Positions 27,540 to 35,881 of a stretch of DNA of 64,000 nucleotides are shown in pieces (the first letter of the stretch is position 1; each line of letters starts with the position of its first letter). The stretch lies in contig NZ_JOGO01000013.1 in assembly GCF_000719475.1 (NCBI RefSeq), positions 68,368-132,367 of the forward strand, read 5' to 3'. This DNA comes from Streptomyces sp. NRRL F-5630 (GTDB taxonomy: Bacteria; Actinomycetota; Actinomycetes; Streptomycetales; Streptomycetaceae). The notes under the pieces were generated by a model. The model was given only the letters and a program-made list of their open reading frames with translations, searched no databases and was not told the origin of the DNA. A program made the translations under genes and the position numbers.

Positions 27540-28994
27540 TCAGCCGACCGTCGCGCCCTCTTCGTGCCGCTGCGCCGCCTCTTCGAGGCGCGCCGCCGCG
27601 CGCCGCGCGCTCTCCCCGGCCCGCCGCCCCGAGGAGACGAGGCCCAGCACCAGCACGGCGGCCCCGCACCCGGTGAGCACCCACCACGCCGGGCGCGCCG
27701 CGGCCGTGAAGGTCTCGGCGTACCGCGAGGGCGTGATGCCCGAGGCGAGGATCGCCCCGAGGAGCGCGACGCCGAGCGCCGAGCCCGTCTGGCGGCTCGT
27801 CGAGGCGACGGCGGCGGCGACCCCGGCCTGGGAGCGGGGCATCCCGGAGACGGCCGTGTTGGTGATGGGCGCGTTGACGAAGCCGAAGCCGAGGCCGAAG
27901 AGCACGAAGGCGACGACGAGGGTCACGGTGTGGGTCTGTCCGTCGAAGGCCGCGAAGAGGACGCCGCTCGCGGTCATCCCGAGCCCCGCGATCAGCAGCG
28001 GCACCCGCGTGCCGCGCGCCCCGACGAGCCGCCCCGACAGCGGCGCGCTCACGAAGGTCACGGCGGCCATCGGGAGCATCCACAGCCCGGCGTGCAGCGC
28101 GCTGTAGTGGCGGACGTTCTGGAGGTAGAGCGTGGAGAGGAAGAGGAAGCCGCCGAGGCCCGCGAAGCCGCACACGGCGATCACGGTCGCGCCGCTGAAG
28201 GGCAGGCTCCGGAAGAAGCGCGGGTCGATGAGCGGTTCGGGCCTGCGCAGCTCGTACGGGACGAGCAGCGCGACCGCGAGGACGGCGAGCACCGCGCAAC
28301 CGAGCACGAGCGGCGAGGTGAGGCCCGCGTTCGGGGCCTCGATGATGCCGAACGTGAGCGCGGCGAGGAGCACGATGACGAGGAGCTGCCCGACCGGGTC
28401 GGGGCGGCGCCCGTGGGGAGCGCGCGACTCGGGCACGTACAGCGACAGGAGGACGAGCGCGGCGATGCCGATGGGCAGGTTGAGCCAGAAGATCGAGCGC
28501 CAGCCGACGCTGTCGACGAGCACCCCGCCGATGATCGGGCCCGCCGCCATCGAGAGGCCCACGACGCCGCCCCACACGCCGATCGCGCGGGCGCGCTCGC
28601 GCGGGTCCGTGAAGGTGTTCGTGATGATCGACATCGCGACCGGGTTGAGCATCGAGCCGCCGACGGCCTGCACCATGCGGAAGACGACGAGCAGCCCCAG
28701 GTTCGGGGCGATCGAGCAGAGCGCCGAACCGACCGTGAAGACGATCAGGCCGATGCGGAAGACGCGGCGGCGGCCCACGCGGTCCGCCGTCGAGCCGGAG
28801 AGCATGAGCAGCGAGGCGATGACGAGCGTGTAGGCGTCGATCGTCCACTGGAGCCCCGAGACGCTCGCGTGGAACTCTCTTTGCAGGTCGGGGAGGGCGA
28901 CGTTGAGGACGGTGTTGTCCAGGGAGACGATCAGAAGGCTCATGCAGCAGATGGCGAGGACGGCCATGCGCCGCCGGTGACTCAGCTCGGGCAT
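27540..28994 (-). CDS. DHA2-family MFS drug exporter (EmrB/QacA type)
   Basis: A 484-residue, 14-helix proton/drug antiporter. Family motifs are clear: SLDNTVLNVALPDL in TM1, GSTADRVGRRRVF in loop 2-3, and the antiporter motif GVWGGVVGLSMAAGPIIGGVLVD in TM5. The C-terminal tail is charged. There is no Shine-Dalgarno sequence; TACGAT at 29002-29007 lies 7 nt before the ATG, so the message is probably leaderless. A palindromic operator overlaps the promoter. No regulator gene is adjacent, so control must come from elsewhere. It is convergent with the KimA gene. The drug substrate is unknown. Confidence 0.88.
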   Translation of the reverse strand: MPELSHRRRMAVLAICCMSLLIVSLDNTVLNVALPDLQREFHASVSGLQWTIDAYTLVIASLLMLSGSTADRVGRRRVFRIGLIVFTVGSALCSIAPNLGLLVVFRMVQAVGGSMLNPVAMSIITNTFTDPRERARAIGVWGGVVGLSMAAGPIIGGVLVDSVGWRSIFWLNLPIGIAALVLLSLYVPESRAPHGRRPDPVGQLLVIVLLAALTFGIIEAPNAGLTSPLVLGCAVLAVLAVALLVPYELRRPEPLIDPRFFRSLPFSGATVIAVCGFAGLGGFLFLSTLYLQNVRHYSALHAGLWMLPMAAVTFVSAPLSGRLVGARGTRVPLLIAGLGMTASGVLFAAFDGQTHTVTLVVAFVLFGLGFGFVNAPITNTAVSGMPRSQAGVAAAVASTSRQTGSALGVALLGAILASGITPSRYAETFTAAARPAWWVLTGCGAAVLVLGLVSSGRRAGESARRAAARLEEAAQRHEEGATVG

Positions 28995-29001
28995 GAGCGG
29001 T

Positions 29002-29035
29002 ATCGTAAATCATTAGTACGCTTTACTAACTAATG
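29002..29035 (-). promoter_or_regulatory. MFS exporter promoter with TTAGTA-N5-TACTAA operator
   Basis: An AT-rich palindrome TTAGTA-CGCTT-TACTAA (29013-29029), nested in a wider CATTAGT...ACTAATG repeat (29011-29035), lies directly upstream of the -10 hexamer TACGAT. Such sites are typical of MarR or TetR repressors. It stands out against the GC-rich background. Confidence 0.65.
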
Positions 29036-29091
29036 ACCGGGCCTGTGGACAGCCGACTTGGCCCCCGGCGGCGGTACGTGACAATGGAGCC

Positions 29092-30291
29092 ATGTCCTCC
29101 GCAGTCCCCCTCGCCCCCGCAGCCGCCGAAGCCACCGGGCCCACGCCGCCCCCCGCCCCGGCGGGCACGCCCCTGGCCATCGGCCCGCACCCGGTCAGCC
29201 CACCCGTCGTGCTCGCCCCCATGGCCGGGATCACCAACGCGCCCTTCCGCACCCTGTGCCGGGAGTTCAGCGGCGGCAAGGGCCTCTTCGTGAGCGAGAT
29301 GATCACGACCCGCGCCCTCGTCGAGCGCAACGAGAAGACGATGCGGCTCGTCCAGTTCGGCCCCACCGAGACGCCCCGCTCGATCCAGCTCTACGGCGTC
29401 GACCCGGCCACGGTCGGCAAGGCGGCCCGCATGATCCGCGAGGAGGACCTCGCGGACCACATCGACCTCAACTTCGGCTGCCCGGTGCCGAAGGTCACGC
29501 GCAAGGGCGGCGGCTCGGCCCTCCCGTACAAGCGGCACCTGCTGCGCGCGATCCTGCGCGAGGCCGTCGCGGGCGCGGACGGGCTCCCGGTCACGATGAA
29601 GATGCGCAAGGGCATCGACGACGACCACCTCACCGCGCTCGACGCGGGCCGCATCGCCGTCGACGAGGGCATCACCGCGATCGCCCTGCACGGCCGCACC
29701 ACGGCCCAGCACTACGGCGGCACCGCCGACTGGGACGCGATCGCGCGCCTCAAGGAACACGTCCCCGAGCTTCCCGTCCTCGGCAACGGCGACATCTGGA
29801 CCGCCCAGGACGCCCTGCGCATGGTCCGCGAGACCGGCTGCGACGGCGTCGTCGTCGGACGCGGCTGCCTCGGCCGGCCCTGGCTCTTCGCGGACCTCGT
29901 CGCCGCCTTCGAGGGCGGCCCGCGCCCGGCTCCGCCCGGCCTGCGCGAGGTCGCCGCCGTCATGCTGCGCCACGCGCGTCTCCTCGGCGAGTGGCTGGAG
30001 GACGAGGAGCGCGGCGTGATCGACTTCCGCAAGCACGTCGCCTGGTACCTCAAGGGCTTCTCGGTCGGCTCCGAGAAGCGCCGCGCCCTCGCCACGACCT
30101 CCACCCTCGCCGAGCTGGAGGAGGGCCTGCACGGCCTCGACCTCGACCAGCCCTGGCCCGCGGCGGCCGAGGGTCCGCGCGGGCGCACCTCGGGCAACAA
30201 CAGGGTCGCCCTCCCCGACGGCTGGCTCGACGACCCCTGGGACTGCGCGGCCCTGGGCGAGGACGCGGAATCGGAGACCTCGGGAGGCTGA
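29092..30291 (+). CDS. dusB: tRNA-dihydrouridine synthase (DusB-like)
   Basis: FMN-dependent enzyme of 399 residues that reduces uridine to dihydrouridine in tRNA D-loops. It has a TIM-barrel start (VVLAPMAGITNAPFR), the catalytic cysteine in LNFGCPVPKVTRKGGGSAL, and FMN phosphate-binding motifs IALHGRT and GNGDIW...GVVVGRGCLGRPW. An Ala/Pro-rich 30-residue N-terminal extension is usual in actinobacteria. It is divergent from the MFS exporter with about 100 nt between starts. Assignment to the DusB class follows the NFGCP motif and length; which uridine is modified is not evident. Confidence 0.94.
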   Translation: MSSAVPLAPAAAEATGPTPPPAPAGTPLAIGPHPVSPPVVLAPMAGITNAPFRTLCREFSGGKGLFVSEMITTRALVERNEKTMRLVQFGPTETPRSIQLYGVDPATVGKAARMIREEDLADHIDLNFGCPVPKVTRKGGGSALPYKRHLLRAILREAVAGADGLPVTMKMRKGIDDDHLTALDAGRIAVDEGITAIALHGRTTAQHYGGTADWDAIARLKEHVPELPVLGNGDIWTAQDALRMVRETGCDGVVVGRGCLGRPWLFADLVAAFEGGPRPAPPGLREVAAVMLRHARLLGEWLEDEERGVIDFRKHVAWYLKGFSVGSEKRRALATTSTLAELEEGLHGLDLDQPWPAAAEGPRGRTSGNNRVALPDGWLDDPWDCAALGEDAESETSGG

Positions 30292-30454
30292 GGCGGGCCG
30301 GGGACGGTGGAGGGAAGCGCGGGGTGGCCGAGGGGCGGTCGCGCACAAAGAGGCGCCGAAAGGGCATTGTGCCTGGCCGGACAGATGCGATCATGAGCTG
30401 ACACGAGTATCAATGCGAGCTCGTGGGACTTGAGTTGCAGAGGAAGGCACGCCG

Positions 30455-31261
30455 ATGAGTTCTCCCCTCGACGACCGTATGCAGCGCCTTGAGCAGGAGC
30501 TCAACACGAGCGTGCCCCACTCCGCACGGATGTGGAACTACTGGCTCGGCGGCAAGGACAACTACGAGGCGGACCGCAAGCTCGGCCAGTACATGGCCGA
30601 GACGTACCCGCAGATCAAGGAGATAGCCCGCGCCTCGCGCGCCTTCCAGGCCCGCGCCGTGCGCTACCTCGCGGGCGAGGCCGGCATCCGCCAGTTCCTC
30701 GACCTCGGCACGGGCCTGCCCACCGCCAACGCGACGCACGAGGTCGCCCAGTCCGTCGAGCCCACCGCGCGCATCGTCTACGTCGACCACGACCCGATCG
30801 TCCTCGCCCACGCCCGCGCGCTGCTCACGAGCGGCCCCATGGGCGCGACCGACTACGTGCACAGCGACCTCGCCGACGCACCGGCCGTGCTCGCCGAGGC
30901 CGCGCGGACCCTCGACCTGACCCAGCCCGTCGGTGTCCTCATCCTCTCCACCCTCGGCCACGTCCCGGACAGCGACGCCGCCCAGGCCCTGCTCCGGTCC
31001 TACCTCGACGCGCTCCCCTCGGGCAGCCACCTCGTCCAGTGCGACACCATCGAGACCCCCGAGACGAAGGCGGCTTCCGAGGACTACGAGGAGGGCGGCG
31101 CGATGGCCTACCGCTCCCGGCCGCGCGACGAGATGGAGCGCTTCACGGAGGGCCTGGAGCTCGTGGAGCCCGGCTTCGGCTCCATCGACCTGTGGAAGCC
31201 GGAGGCCCCGCTCGACCGCGAGCCCATCGAGCAGTGGGGCTTCGTGGGCCGCAAGCCGTGA
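30455..31261 (+). CDS. SAM-dependent methyltransferase, DUF574
   Basis: A 268-residue protein of the DUF574 (methyltransferase 19) family, which is abundant in streptomycetes. It starts with the family signature SVPHSARMWNYWLGGKDNYEAD. The SAM-binding motif is FLDLGTGLPTANATHEVAQ, followed by the acidic loop VYVDHDPIVLAHARALL. Substrates of this family are unknown; many members sit beside developmental genes. The start has an AGAGGAAGG site. It is monocistronic. Confidence 0.88.
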   Translation: MSSPLDDRMQRLEQELNTSVPHSARMWNYWLGGKDNYEADRKLGQYMAETYPQIKEIARASRAFQARAVRYLAGEAGIRQFLDLGTGLPTANATHEVAQSVEPTARIVYVDHDPIVLAHARALLTSGPMGATDYVHSDLADAPAVLAEAARTLDLTQPVGVLILSTLGHVPDSDAAQALLRSYLDALPSGSHLVQCDTIETPETKAASEDYEEGGAMAYRSRPRDEMERFTEGLELVEPGFGSIDLWKPEAPLDREPIEQWGFVGRKP

Positions 31262-31397
31262 GGCTCCGCAAGGCGTGAGCGTCCCTGAGCCTTGAGGACG
31301 CAAGCCCTCAGGGTCCCCGAACCCTCGGGGCCCAGTCCTGAGGCCGCGCGGGCCGTGAGCGGGCGCCGCTGTCGGTGGTTCGTGGCACGCTGGCCGC

Positions 31398-31904
31398 ATG
31401 ACCACTTCACCGCGCACGGGGGGCGGCGGGGCCGAGGCGCGCAGGCTGCGCGACCTCGCCGTCCTGCGGCGGGTCCGGGACCGCATCGACCGCGAGTACG
31501 CGAGCCCGCTCGACGTCGAGGCCCTCGCGGGCGGCGCGCACATGTCGGCCGGGCACCTGAGCCGGCAGTTCCGCCTCGCCTACGGGGAGCCCCCGTACGC
31601 GTACCTCATGACGCGGCGCATCGAGCGCGCGATGGCGCTCCTGCGGCGCGGCGACCTCGGCGTGACCGAGGTGTGCTTCGCGGTCGGCTGCTCCTCGCTC
31701 GGCACCTTCAGCACCAGGTTCACCGAACTGGTCGGTATGCCGCCGAGCGTCTACAAGGAGCGGGCGGCCGAGGGCGCGGCGGCGGGGGAGAACGCGGGCG
31801 CGGGGGCGGGTGAGGGAGCGGCGGAGGGCGTTCCCGCCTGCCTGGCCAAGCAGGTCACCCGACCGGTCAGGATTCGAGAAGCGCCCGGTCCCGGCCCCGC
31901 CTAA
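31398..31904 (+). CDS. AraC-family regulator (DNA-binding domain only)
   Basis: A 168-residue protein in which residues about 20-122 form a double helix-turn-helix AraC domain (DVEALAGGAHMSAGHLSRQFR, then VTEVCFAVGCSSLGTFSTRFTELVGMPPSVYKER). No sensing domain is present; the remaining C-terminus is a Gly/Ala-rich disordered tail. It directly precedes a VOC protein gene (10-nt gap), a pairing common in Streptomyces, and may regulate it. The VOC gene has its own leaderless -10. Confidence 0.9.
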   Translation: MTTSPRTGGGGAEARRLRDLAVLRRVRDRIDREYASPLDVEALAGGAHMSAGHLSRQFRLAYGEPPYAYLMTRRIERAMALLRRGDLGVTEVCFAVGCSSLGTFSTRFTELVGMPPSVYKERAAEGAAAGENAGAGAGEGAAEGVPACLAKQVTRPVRIREAPGPGPA

Positions 31905-31907
31905 CGT
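31902..31907 (+). promoter_or_regulatory. -10 hexamer of VOC gene (leaderless)
   Basis: TAACGT lies 7 nt before the ATG at 31915, overlapping the stop region of the AraC gene. There is no usable ribosome-binding site. Confidence 0.5.
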
Positions 31908-31914
31908 CGAAGGC

Positions 31915-32325
31915 ATGGACCTCACACTGCACACCACAGTCCTCCCGCACACCGACCCCGAGGCCTCGCTCCGCTTCTACCGCGACATCCTCGGCTTCGA
32001 GGTGCGCAAAGACGTCGGCCAGGGCGCGATGCGCTGGCTCACGGTCGGCCCGAAGGGCCAGGACAGCATCTCCCTCCTCCTCGCCCCGCCCGCCCTCGAC
32101 CCCGGCATCACGGACGAGGAGCGGCGCACGATCAACGAGATGATGGCGAAGGGCACGTACGGCTGGATCCTCCTCGCGACGAAGGACCTCGACGGCACCT
32201 TCGGCACGCTCTCGCAGGCGGGCGCCGAGGTCGTCCAGGAACCCGTCGAGCAGCCCTACGGCATCCGCGACTGCGCCTTCCGCGACCCGGCGGGCAACCT
32301 GATCCGCATCCAGGAAGTGGGCTGA
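31915..32325 (+). CDS. VOC family (glyoxalase-like) protein
   Basis: A 136-residue single-module vicinal-oxygen-chelate protein. Typical start: LTLHTTVLPHTDPEASLRFYRDILGFEV; typical end: GIRDCAFRDPAGNLIRIQEV, with metal-ligand Glu near the C-terminus. Members include glyoxalase I, fosfomycin and bleomycin resistance proteins and dioxygenases. Linked to the AraC gene just upstream, which suggests inducible detoxification. A strong terminator follows. The exact substrate is unknown. Confidence 0.88.
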   Translation: MDLTLHTTVLPHTDPEASLRFYRDILGFEVRKDVGQGAMRWLTVGPKGQDSISLLLAPPALDPGITDEERRTINEMMAKGTYGWILLATKDLDGTFGTLSQAGAEVVQEPVEQPYGIRDCAFRDPAGNLIRIQEVG

Positions 32326-32328
32326 GCG

Positions 32329-32371
32329 CGGGGGTGCGGGGGCGTTCCGCGTGAACGCCCCCGCACCCCCG
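32329..32371 (+). terminator. Terminator after VOC gene
   Basis: An 18-bp perfect stem (CGGGGGTGCGGGGGCGTT and its complement) with a 7-nt loop starts 4 nt after the stop codon. Confidence 0.9.
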
Positions 32372-32475
32372 GCCCTCCCGTCCGAGGCCCCGCTGCCAGC
32401 ACGGTCGCCGTCATCAGTCACCGTCGCCGCCAGCGGGGGCTCTCATGGATCACCGCCGCTGCCAGCGCTCTCCGC

Positions 32476-32507
32476 CGCTGTCAGCGGCCCCTCGCTGTCA
32501 GCGGCCC
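32476..32507. repeat. 15-bp direct repeat CGCTGTCAGCGGCCC
   Basis: Two exact copies (32476-32490 and 32493-32507) with a 17-bp period at the 3' end of the glycosyltransferase gene. The second copy includes its stop codon. Each copy contains a CCGCTG/CAGCGG inverted repeat, so they may serve as a small terminator. Confidence 0.5.
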
Positions 32508-33682
32508 GAAGCTGCCTTCAGCTCCGCCTCGATGAGGTCGGCCGCCCGGGACGTGCCGCCCTCCCTGAGGGCCTCTTCGCGCAGCCGCGACGAACGCCGG
32601 GCCACCTCCGGGTCGCCGACCAGGTCGAGCAGCGCCTCGCGCAGGCGCTCCGCCGTCGCCTCCGCCGTGTCGACGCGGTGGGCGATGCCCAGTTCGACGA
32701 GGCGGTCCGCGTTCGCGAACTGGTCGACGGCCTGGGGCACCGCGATCATCGGGACGCCCGCGAGCAGCGCCTCGCCGCAGCCGCCCATGCCCGCGTGCGT
32801 CACGAAGGCGTCGGCGGAGGCGAGGATCGCGCGCTGCGGGACCCAGGAGCTGACTTCGAAGTTGGCCGGTACGGGGCCGAGTTCGGCCGGGTCGACGTAC
32901 TTGCCGATCTGGAGGACCACGTGCCACCCCGCCAGCTCGCCGAAGGCCGCGATACAGGCGCGGTAGAAGGCGGGCTGCCGGGTGTACGCGGAGCCGAGCG
33001 AGACGAGCAGCACGCGTTCCGCGTCGGCCGGGCGCTCCCAGGTCTCGGCGTCCGCGTCGAAGCACGGCCCCACGAAGGTCACGACGTCCGTGTTCACGCG
33101 GTCCGCGTGCGGCTGCATCGCGCGCGGCACGAGGGCGAGCGAGCGCGCGGGCGGGCCCATGAACGTATCGACGTCCCGTGTCGTCGTCCCGCACTCCGCG
33201 AGCCAGCGCGCGAAGCGCTCCTCGTAGGCGTCCGCTCCGGGCAACGCCTTGATCTGCGCGCCCACTTCCTCCGCGTACCCGTCCCACCCGACGAACGCGG
33301 GCGAGAGCTGCACGAGCGGCCTGCCCTGCGTCTCGGCGAGCGCGCGGGCGTGGTAGGCGCCGATGTCGTAGAGGTACAGGTCGGCGGGGTCGCTGTCGTA
33401 GGCGGCGCCAAGCTGCGGAAGCGACTGGACACCGTCGTCCAGGAAGAGGCCCATGGCGGCGATGGGGTCCTCGGGCCACTCGTTGTCCACGTGCGGCAGC
33501 ACCGAGGCGACGGGCACGAGCGTGGCGCCGGTCGGCTCGACGAGGTGGGCGACGGAGGGGGCCGTCGCGTACGTCACCCGGTGGCCGCGGGCGACCAGCT
33601 CGCGCACGATGTCCAGGCTCGGCCGCATGTGGCTCACGAGGGGGGCGCACACCATGGCGATGTGGGCAGGGGCAAGTGGCAT
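32498..33682 (-). CDS. Macrolide-type glycosyltransferase (OleD/MGT-like)
   Basis: A 394-residue GT1/GT-B glycosyltransferase of the MGT subfamily that includes OleD/OleI and MgtA, which inactivate macrolides by attaching glucose from UDP-glucose. The N-terminal acceptor domain has the catalytic His in PLVSHMRPSLD. The donor-binding C-terminal domain has SWVPQRAILASADAFVTHAGMGG and PMIAVPQAVDQFANADRLVELG, very close to OleD. No macrolide biosynthesis genes lie nearby, so it is probably a self-standing resistance gene. There is no Shine-Dalgarno sequence for the ATG at 33682; TAGAAC lies about 20 nt upstream. A possible leader peptide gene lies 117 nt upstream. Confidence 0.92.
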   Translation of the reverse strand: MPLAPAHIAMVCAPLVSHMRPSLDIVRELVARGHRVTYATAPSVAHLVEPTGATLVPVASVLPHVDNEWPEDPIAAMGLFLDDGVQSLPQLGAAYDSDPADLYLYDIGAYHARALAETQGRPLVQLSPAFVGWDGYAEEVGAQIKALPGADAYEERFARWLAECGTTTRDVDTFMGPPARSLALVPRAMQPHADRVNTDVVTFVGPCFDADAETWERPADAERVLLVSLGSAYTRQPAFYRACIAAFGELAGWHVVLQIGKYVDPAELGPVPANFEVSSWVPQRAILASADAFVTHAGMGGCGEALLAGVPMIAVPQAVDQFANADRLVELGIAHRVDTAEATAERLREALLDLVGDPEVARRSSRLREEALREGGTSRAADLIEAELKAASGR

Positions 33683-33726
33683 GGGAACACACTCGTTTCA
33701 GTTCTACGGGGTCTACAGGGGCAACG

Positions 33727-33763
33727 CGTGCCGACGCACAGGCCTGCGGGGCCGGGCGGCACG
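33727..33763 (-). promoter_or_regulatory. Candidate attenuator stem before glycosyltransferase
   Basis: A 7-bp perfect stem (CGTGCCG / CGGCACG) closes a 23-nt loop between the putative leader peptide and the glycosyltransferase start. Alternative GGCC pairings are possible in the same region. It would suit transcription or translation attenuation, but the sequence alone does not prove it. Confidence 0.35.
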
Positions 33764-33798
33764 TGGCGGGGGAGGAGGCCGGTGAAGGCCCGCTCGCT

Positions 33799-33825
33799 TC
33801 AGCCGTAGATCTGGAGGAAACGCAT
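33799..33825 (-). CDS. Putative leader peptide MRFLQIYG
   Basis: An 8-codon frame lies upstream of the macrolide glycosyltransferase gene. Its ATG is 7 nt after TAGAGT, a good -10 hexamer, and no Shine-Dalgarno sequence precedes it, so it would head a leaderless transcript. Every codon but CGT ends in G or C. Short leader peptides that stall drug-bound ribosomes control many macrolide-resistance genes, so this is an attractive candidate. The opposite strand shows GGAGGAAACGC-ATG by chance, which adds ambiguity. Confidence 0.4.
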   Translation of the reverse strand: MRFLQIYG

Positions 33826-33934
33826 GTGGACGACTCTAGGACGCGGGACGCGGGGGCGCACGTCCTTTTTCGCGCCCCCGCGCCCCGCACCCCGCGCCCC
33901 GCGGCCCCGTGCCCCACGCCCTTCTGCCCCTTGC

Positions 33935-35881
33935 CTACCCCCCGCCCACCGCCGTCAGCAACGCCAGCGGTGCCGCCGCCGACCGCGACTCGCGCACGCA
34001 CGCGTACGGTGCCGCGACCGGGAGCGGGTGCCGGGTCCGCTCGTACCCCGCCAGGACCTCCGGGAGGCGGTGGTCCTCGTGCGCCGCGGCCTCCGTGAGG
34101 CCGTGGGCGAGGCGCAGGGCCTCGTCGTGGAGGCCGTAGCGGGCGAGACCGAGGGCGAGGAGGGCGTTGTCGTGCGGCCAGACCGCGCCCCGGTGGTAGG
34201 CGAGCGGGTGGTACGCGGCCTGTCCGGCGGCCAGGGTCCGTACGCCCCAGCCCGAGAAGAAGTCCGGCGCGAGCAGACGGCGGCCCACTGACTCGCCCCA
34301 CTCCTTGTCGAGCAGCCCCGACCACAGCAGGTGCCCCGCGTCCGAGGCGAGCGCGTCGAGTCTGCGCCCGTCCTCGTCGAGCGCGAGCGCGGGGAAGGAG
34401 TGCTCGGGCATCCAGAAGTCGCGCTGGAAGCGGTCGCGCAGATCGGTCGCCGTCTGGTCGAGCAGGTCCGCGTACACCGGGTCGTCCCACACCTGCCGGG
34501 AGAGCCGCGCGGTACGGCGCAGGGCGTCGTACGCGTACCCCTGGGCGCCCGCCGTCAGGACCGGGCCGCTCGGGCGGGTCCCGTCGGCCGCGCAGATCGC
34601 GCCCGGCGTGTCGCGCCAGTTCTGGTGCGCGAGCCCGCCCTCGTCCGCGCGGTGGACGAGGTAGCCGCGCGAGGTGAGCCCGCCGTGGTCGAGCATCCAC
34701 GTCACGGCGGCGCGCGCCTGCTTCTCCAGGCGCCGCGCCGCCGTCCTGTCGCCGGTCCGCTCGGTGTACGCGCCGAGCAGGACGAGGAAGAGCGGCGTCG
34801 CGTCGACGGAGCCGTAGTAGCGGCCGAAGGGCACCTGCCCGAAGTGCGCGAGTTCCCCGTGCCGCACCTCGTGCACGATCTTGCCCGGCTGGGCGACGCG
34901 CGCCGCCGTCTCCTCGGTGGCCTGCGCGGCGGCGAGCGCGGCGAGCGTCGCCGCGGCCGGTTCCGGGCGGTAGGGGAGGAGGAAGAGCGAGGTGAAGAGC
35001 GCGTCACGGCCCAGCAGCGTCTGGAACCAGGGGGCTCCGGCGGCCGGGACCCGCAGCGGCTCCCCGTCCGGGCCCGCCGCGGGGACCTGGAGCGCGGCGA
35101 GATCCGCGAGCCCCCGTGCGCACGCCGCGCCCAGCTCGGGCCAGCCCGCGGCGAGCGCCATGCCCTCCGTGTAGTCCGCCGCCTCCTCGGCGAGCAGCCG
35201 CGCCGCCTCGCGCGGCGAATCCGGGACGACGGGCGGGGTGAGTCCGCCGTTCCCCAAGGCCCGTACGCGCAAGGTGACTTCGGCTCCGCCGCCCGGCTCG
35301 CAGTCGAGCCGCCACACGAGCCGCCGGGCCCCCGTGCCCGTCTCCTCGACGGCGTCGGGGGCCGGTTCGGCGGTCACCGCGGTACGGGCCTGCCAGTCGC
35401 CCCGCCGGTAGCGGAATTCGAGCGCCCCGTCCTCGGTCAGCTCCCTGCCCCGTACCGCCCCGGGCTTGCTGTACGTGCGATGGTCGGCCCGCAGCTCGAA
35501 CTGGTCGCTGAAGTCCGCGTCGACGGTGAGCGCGAGCCGGACCGTGAGCGGCCCCTGGCGGTTGCTCAGGAGCCGCACTGTCTCCACGAACGAGCCGTCC
35601 ACGACAGCCTGTTCGCGGAAGAGCGTGTACGCGGGCGGCTCGGTGCGGCTGCCGTGCGGGCTCAGCACACTGCGCAGCGTCCCGCTGCCCGCGGCCGGGG
35701 CGAGCACCTGCGGCACCCGGCCGTCCACGGTGAGCTGCCAGCGGCTGAGGTGGCGCGCGTCCCGTACGAAGAGACCGTCCGGGGCCGTGCCCCGCGCCCC
35801 CGTGATGTCCCCCGCCGCGTCGACGGCGGCGAAGCTCGACCCGTGCACGAGCGTGCGCCGGCCGGTGTCCTCCCTGTTCAC
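33935..35881 (-). CDS. Glycogen-debranching-type amylo-alpha-1,6-glucosidase
   Basis: A 648-residue protein. The N-terminal third is the beta-rich 'glycogen debranching N-terminal bis' domain (LVHGSSFAAVDAAGDI..., GLFVRDARHLSRWQL). The C-terminal part is an (alpha/alpha)6 barrel with ALFTSLFLLPYRPE, GELAHFGQVPFGRYYGSVDATPLF and HQNWRDTPGAI. It is predicted to hydrolyse alpha-1,6 branches or a similar glucoside in the cytosol. It starts at GTG 35881, overlapping the stop of the upstream GH63-like gene by 4 nt (GTGA), so the two are translationally coupled. The physiological substrate is not established. Confidence 0.82.
   Translation of the reverse strand: MNREDTGRRTLVHGSSFAAVDAAGDITGARGTAPDGLFVRDARHLSRWQLTVDGRVPQVLAPAAGSGTLRSVLSPHGSRTEPPAYTLFREQAVVDGSFVETVRLLSNRQGPLTVRLALTVDADFSDQFELRADHRTYSKPGAVRGRELTEDGALEFRYRRGDWQARTAVTAEPAPDAVEETGTGARRLVWRLDCEPGGGAEVTLRVRALGNGGLTPPVVPDSPREAARLLAEEAADYTEGMALAAGWPELGAACARGLADLAALQVPAAGPDGEPLRVPAAGAPWFQTLLGRDALFTSLFLLPYRPEPAAATLAALAAAQATEETAARVAQPGKIVHEVRHGELAHFGQVPFGRYYGSVDATPLFLVLLGAYTERTGDRTAARRLEKQARAAVTWMLDHGGLTSRGYLVHRADEGGLAHQNWRDTPGAICAADGTRPSGPVLTAGAQGYAYDALRRTARLSRQVWDDPVYADLLDQTATDLRDRFQRDFWMPEHSFPALALDEDGRRLDALASDAGHLLWSGLLDKEWGESVGRRLLAPDFFSGWGVRTLAAGQAAYHPLAYHRGAVWPHDNALLALGLARYGLHDEALRLAHGLTEAAAHEDHRLPEVLAGYERTRHPLPVAAPYACVRESRSAAAPLALLTAVGGG

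Noticed and set aside
28995..29100. dusB and exporter control by one shared operator
   Set aside because: The palindrome sits against the exporter -10; dusB lies 57 nt away from it with a separate start region, so shared control is not supported.
33824..34291. 155-codon plus-strand frame with a strong GGAGGAAACGC ribosome-binding site
   Set aside because: It lies antisense to the debranching-type gene, is extremely Arg/Pro-rich and looks like a shadow frame; the site is probably fortuitous.
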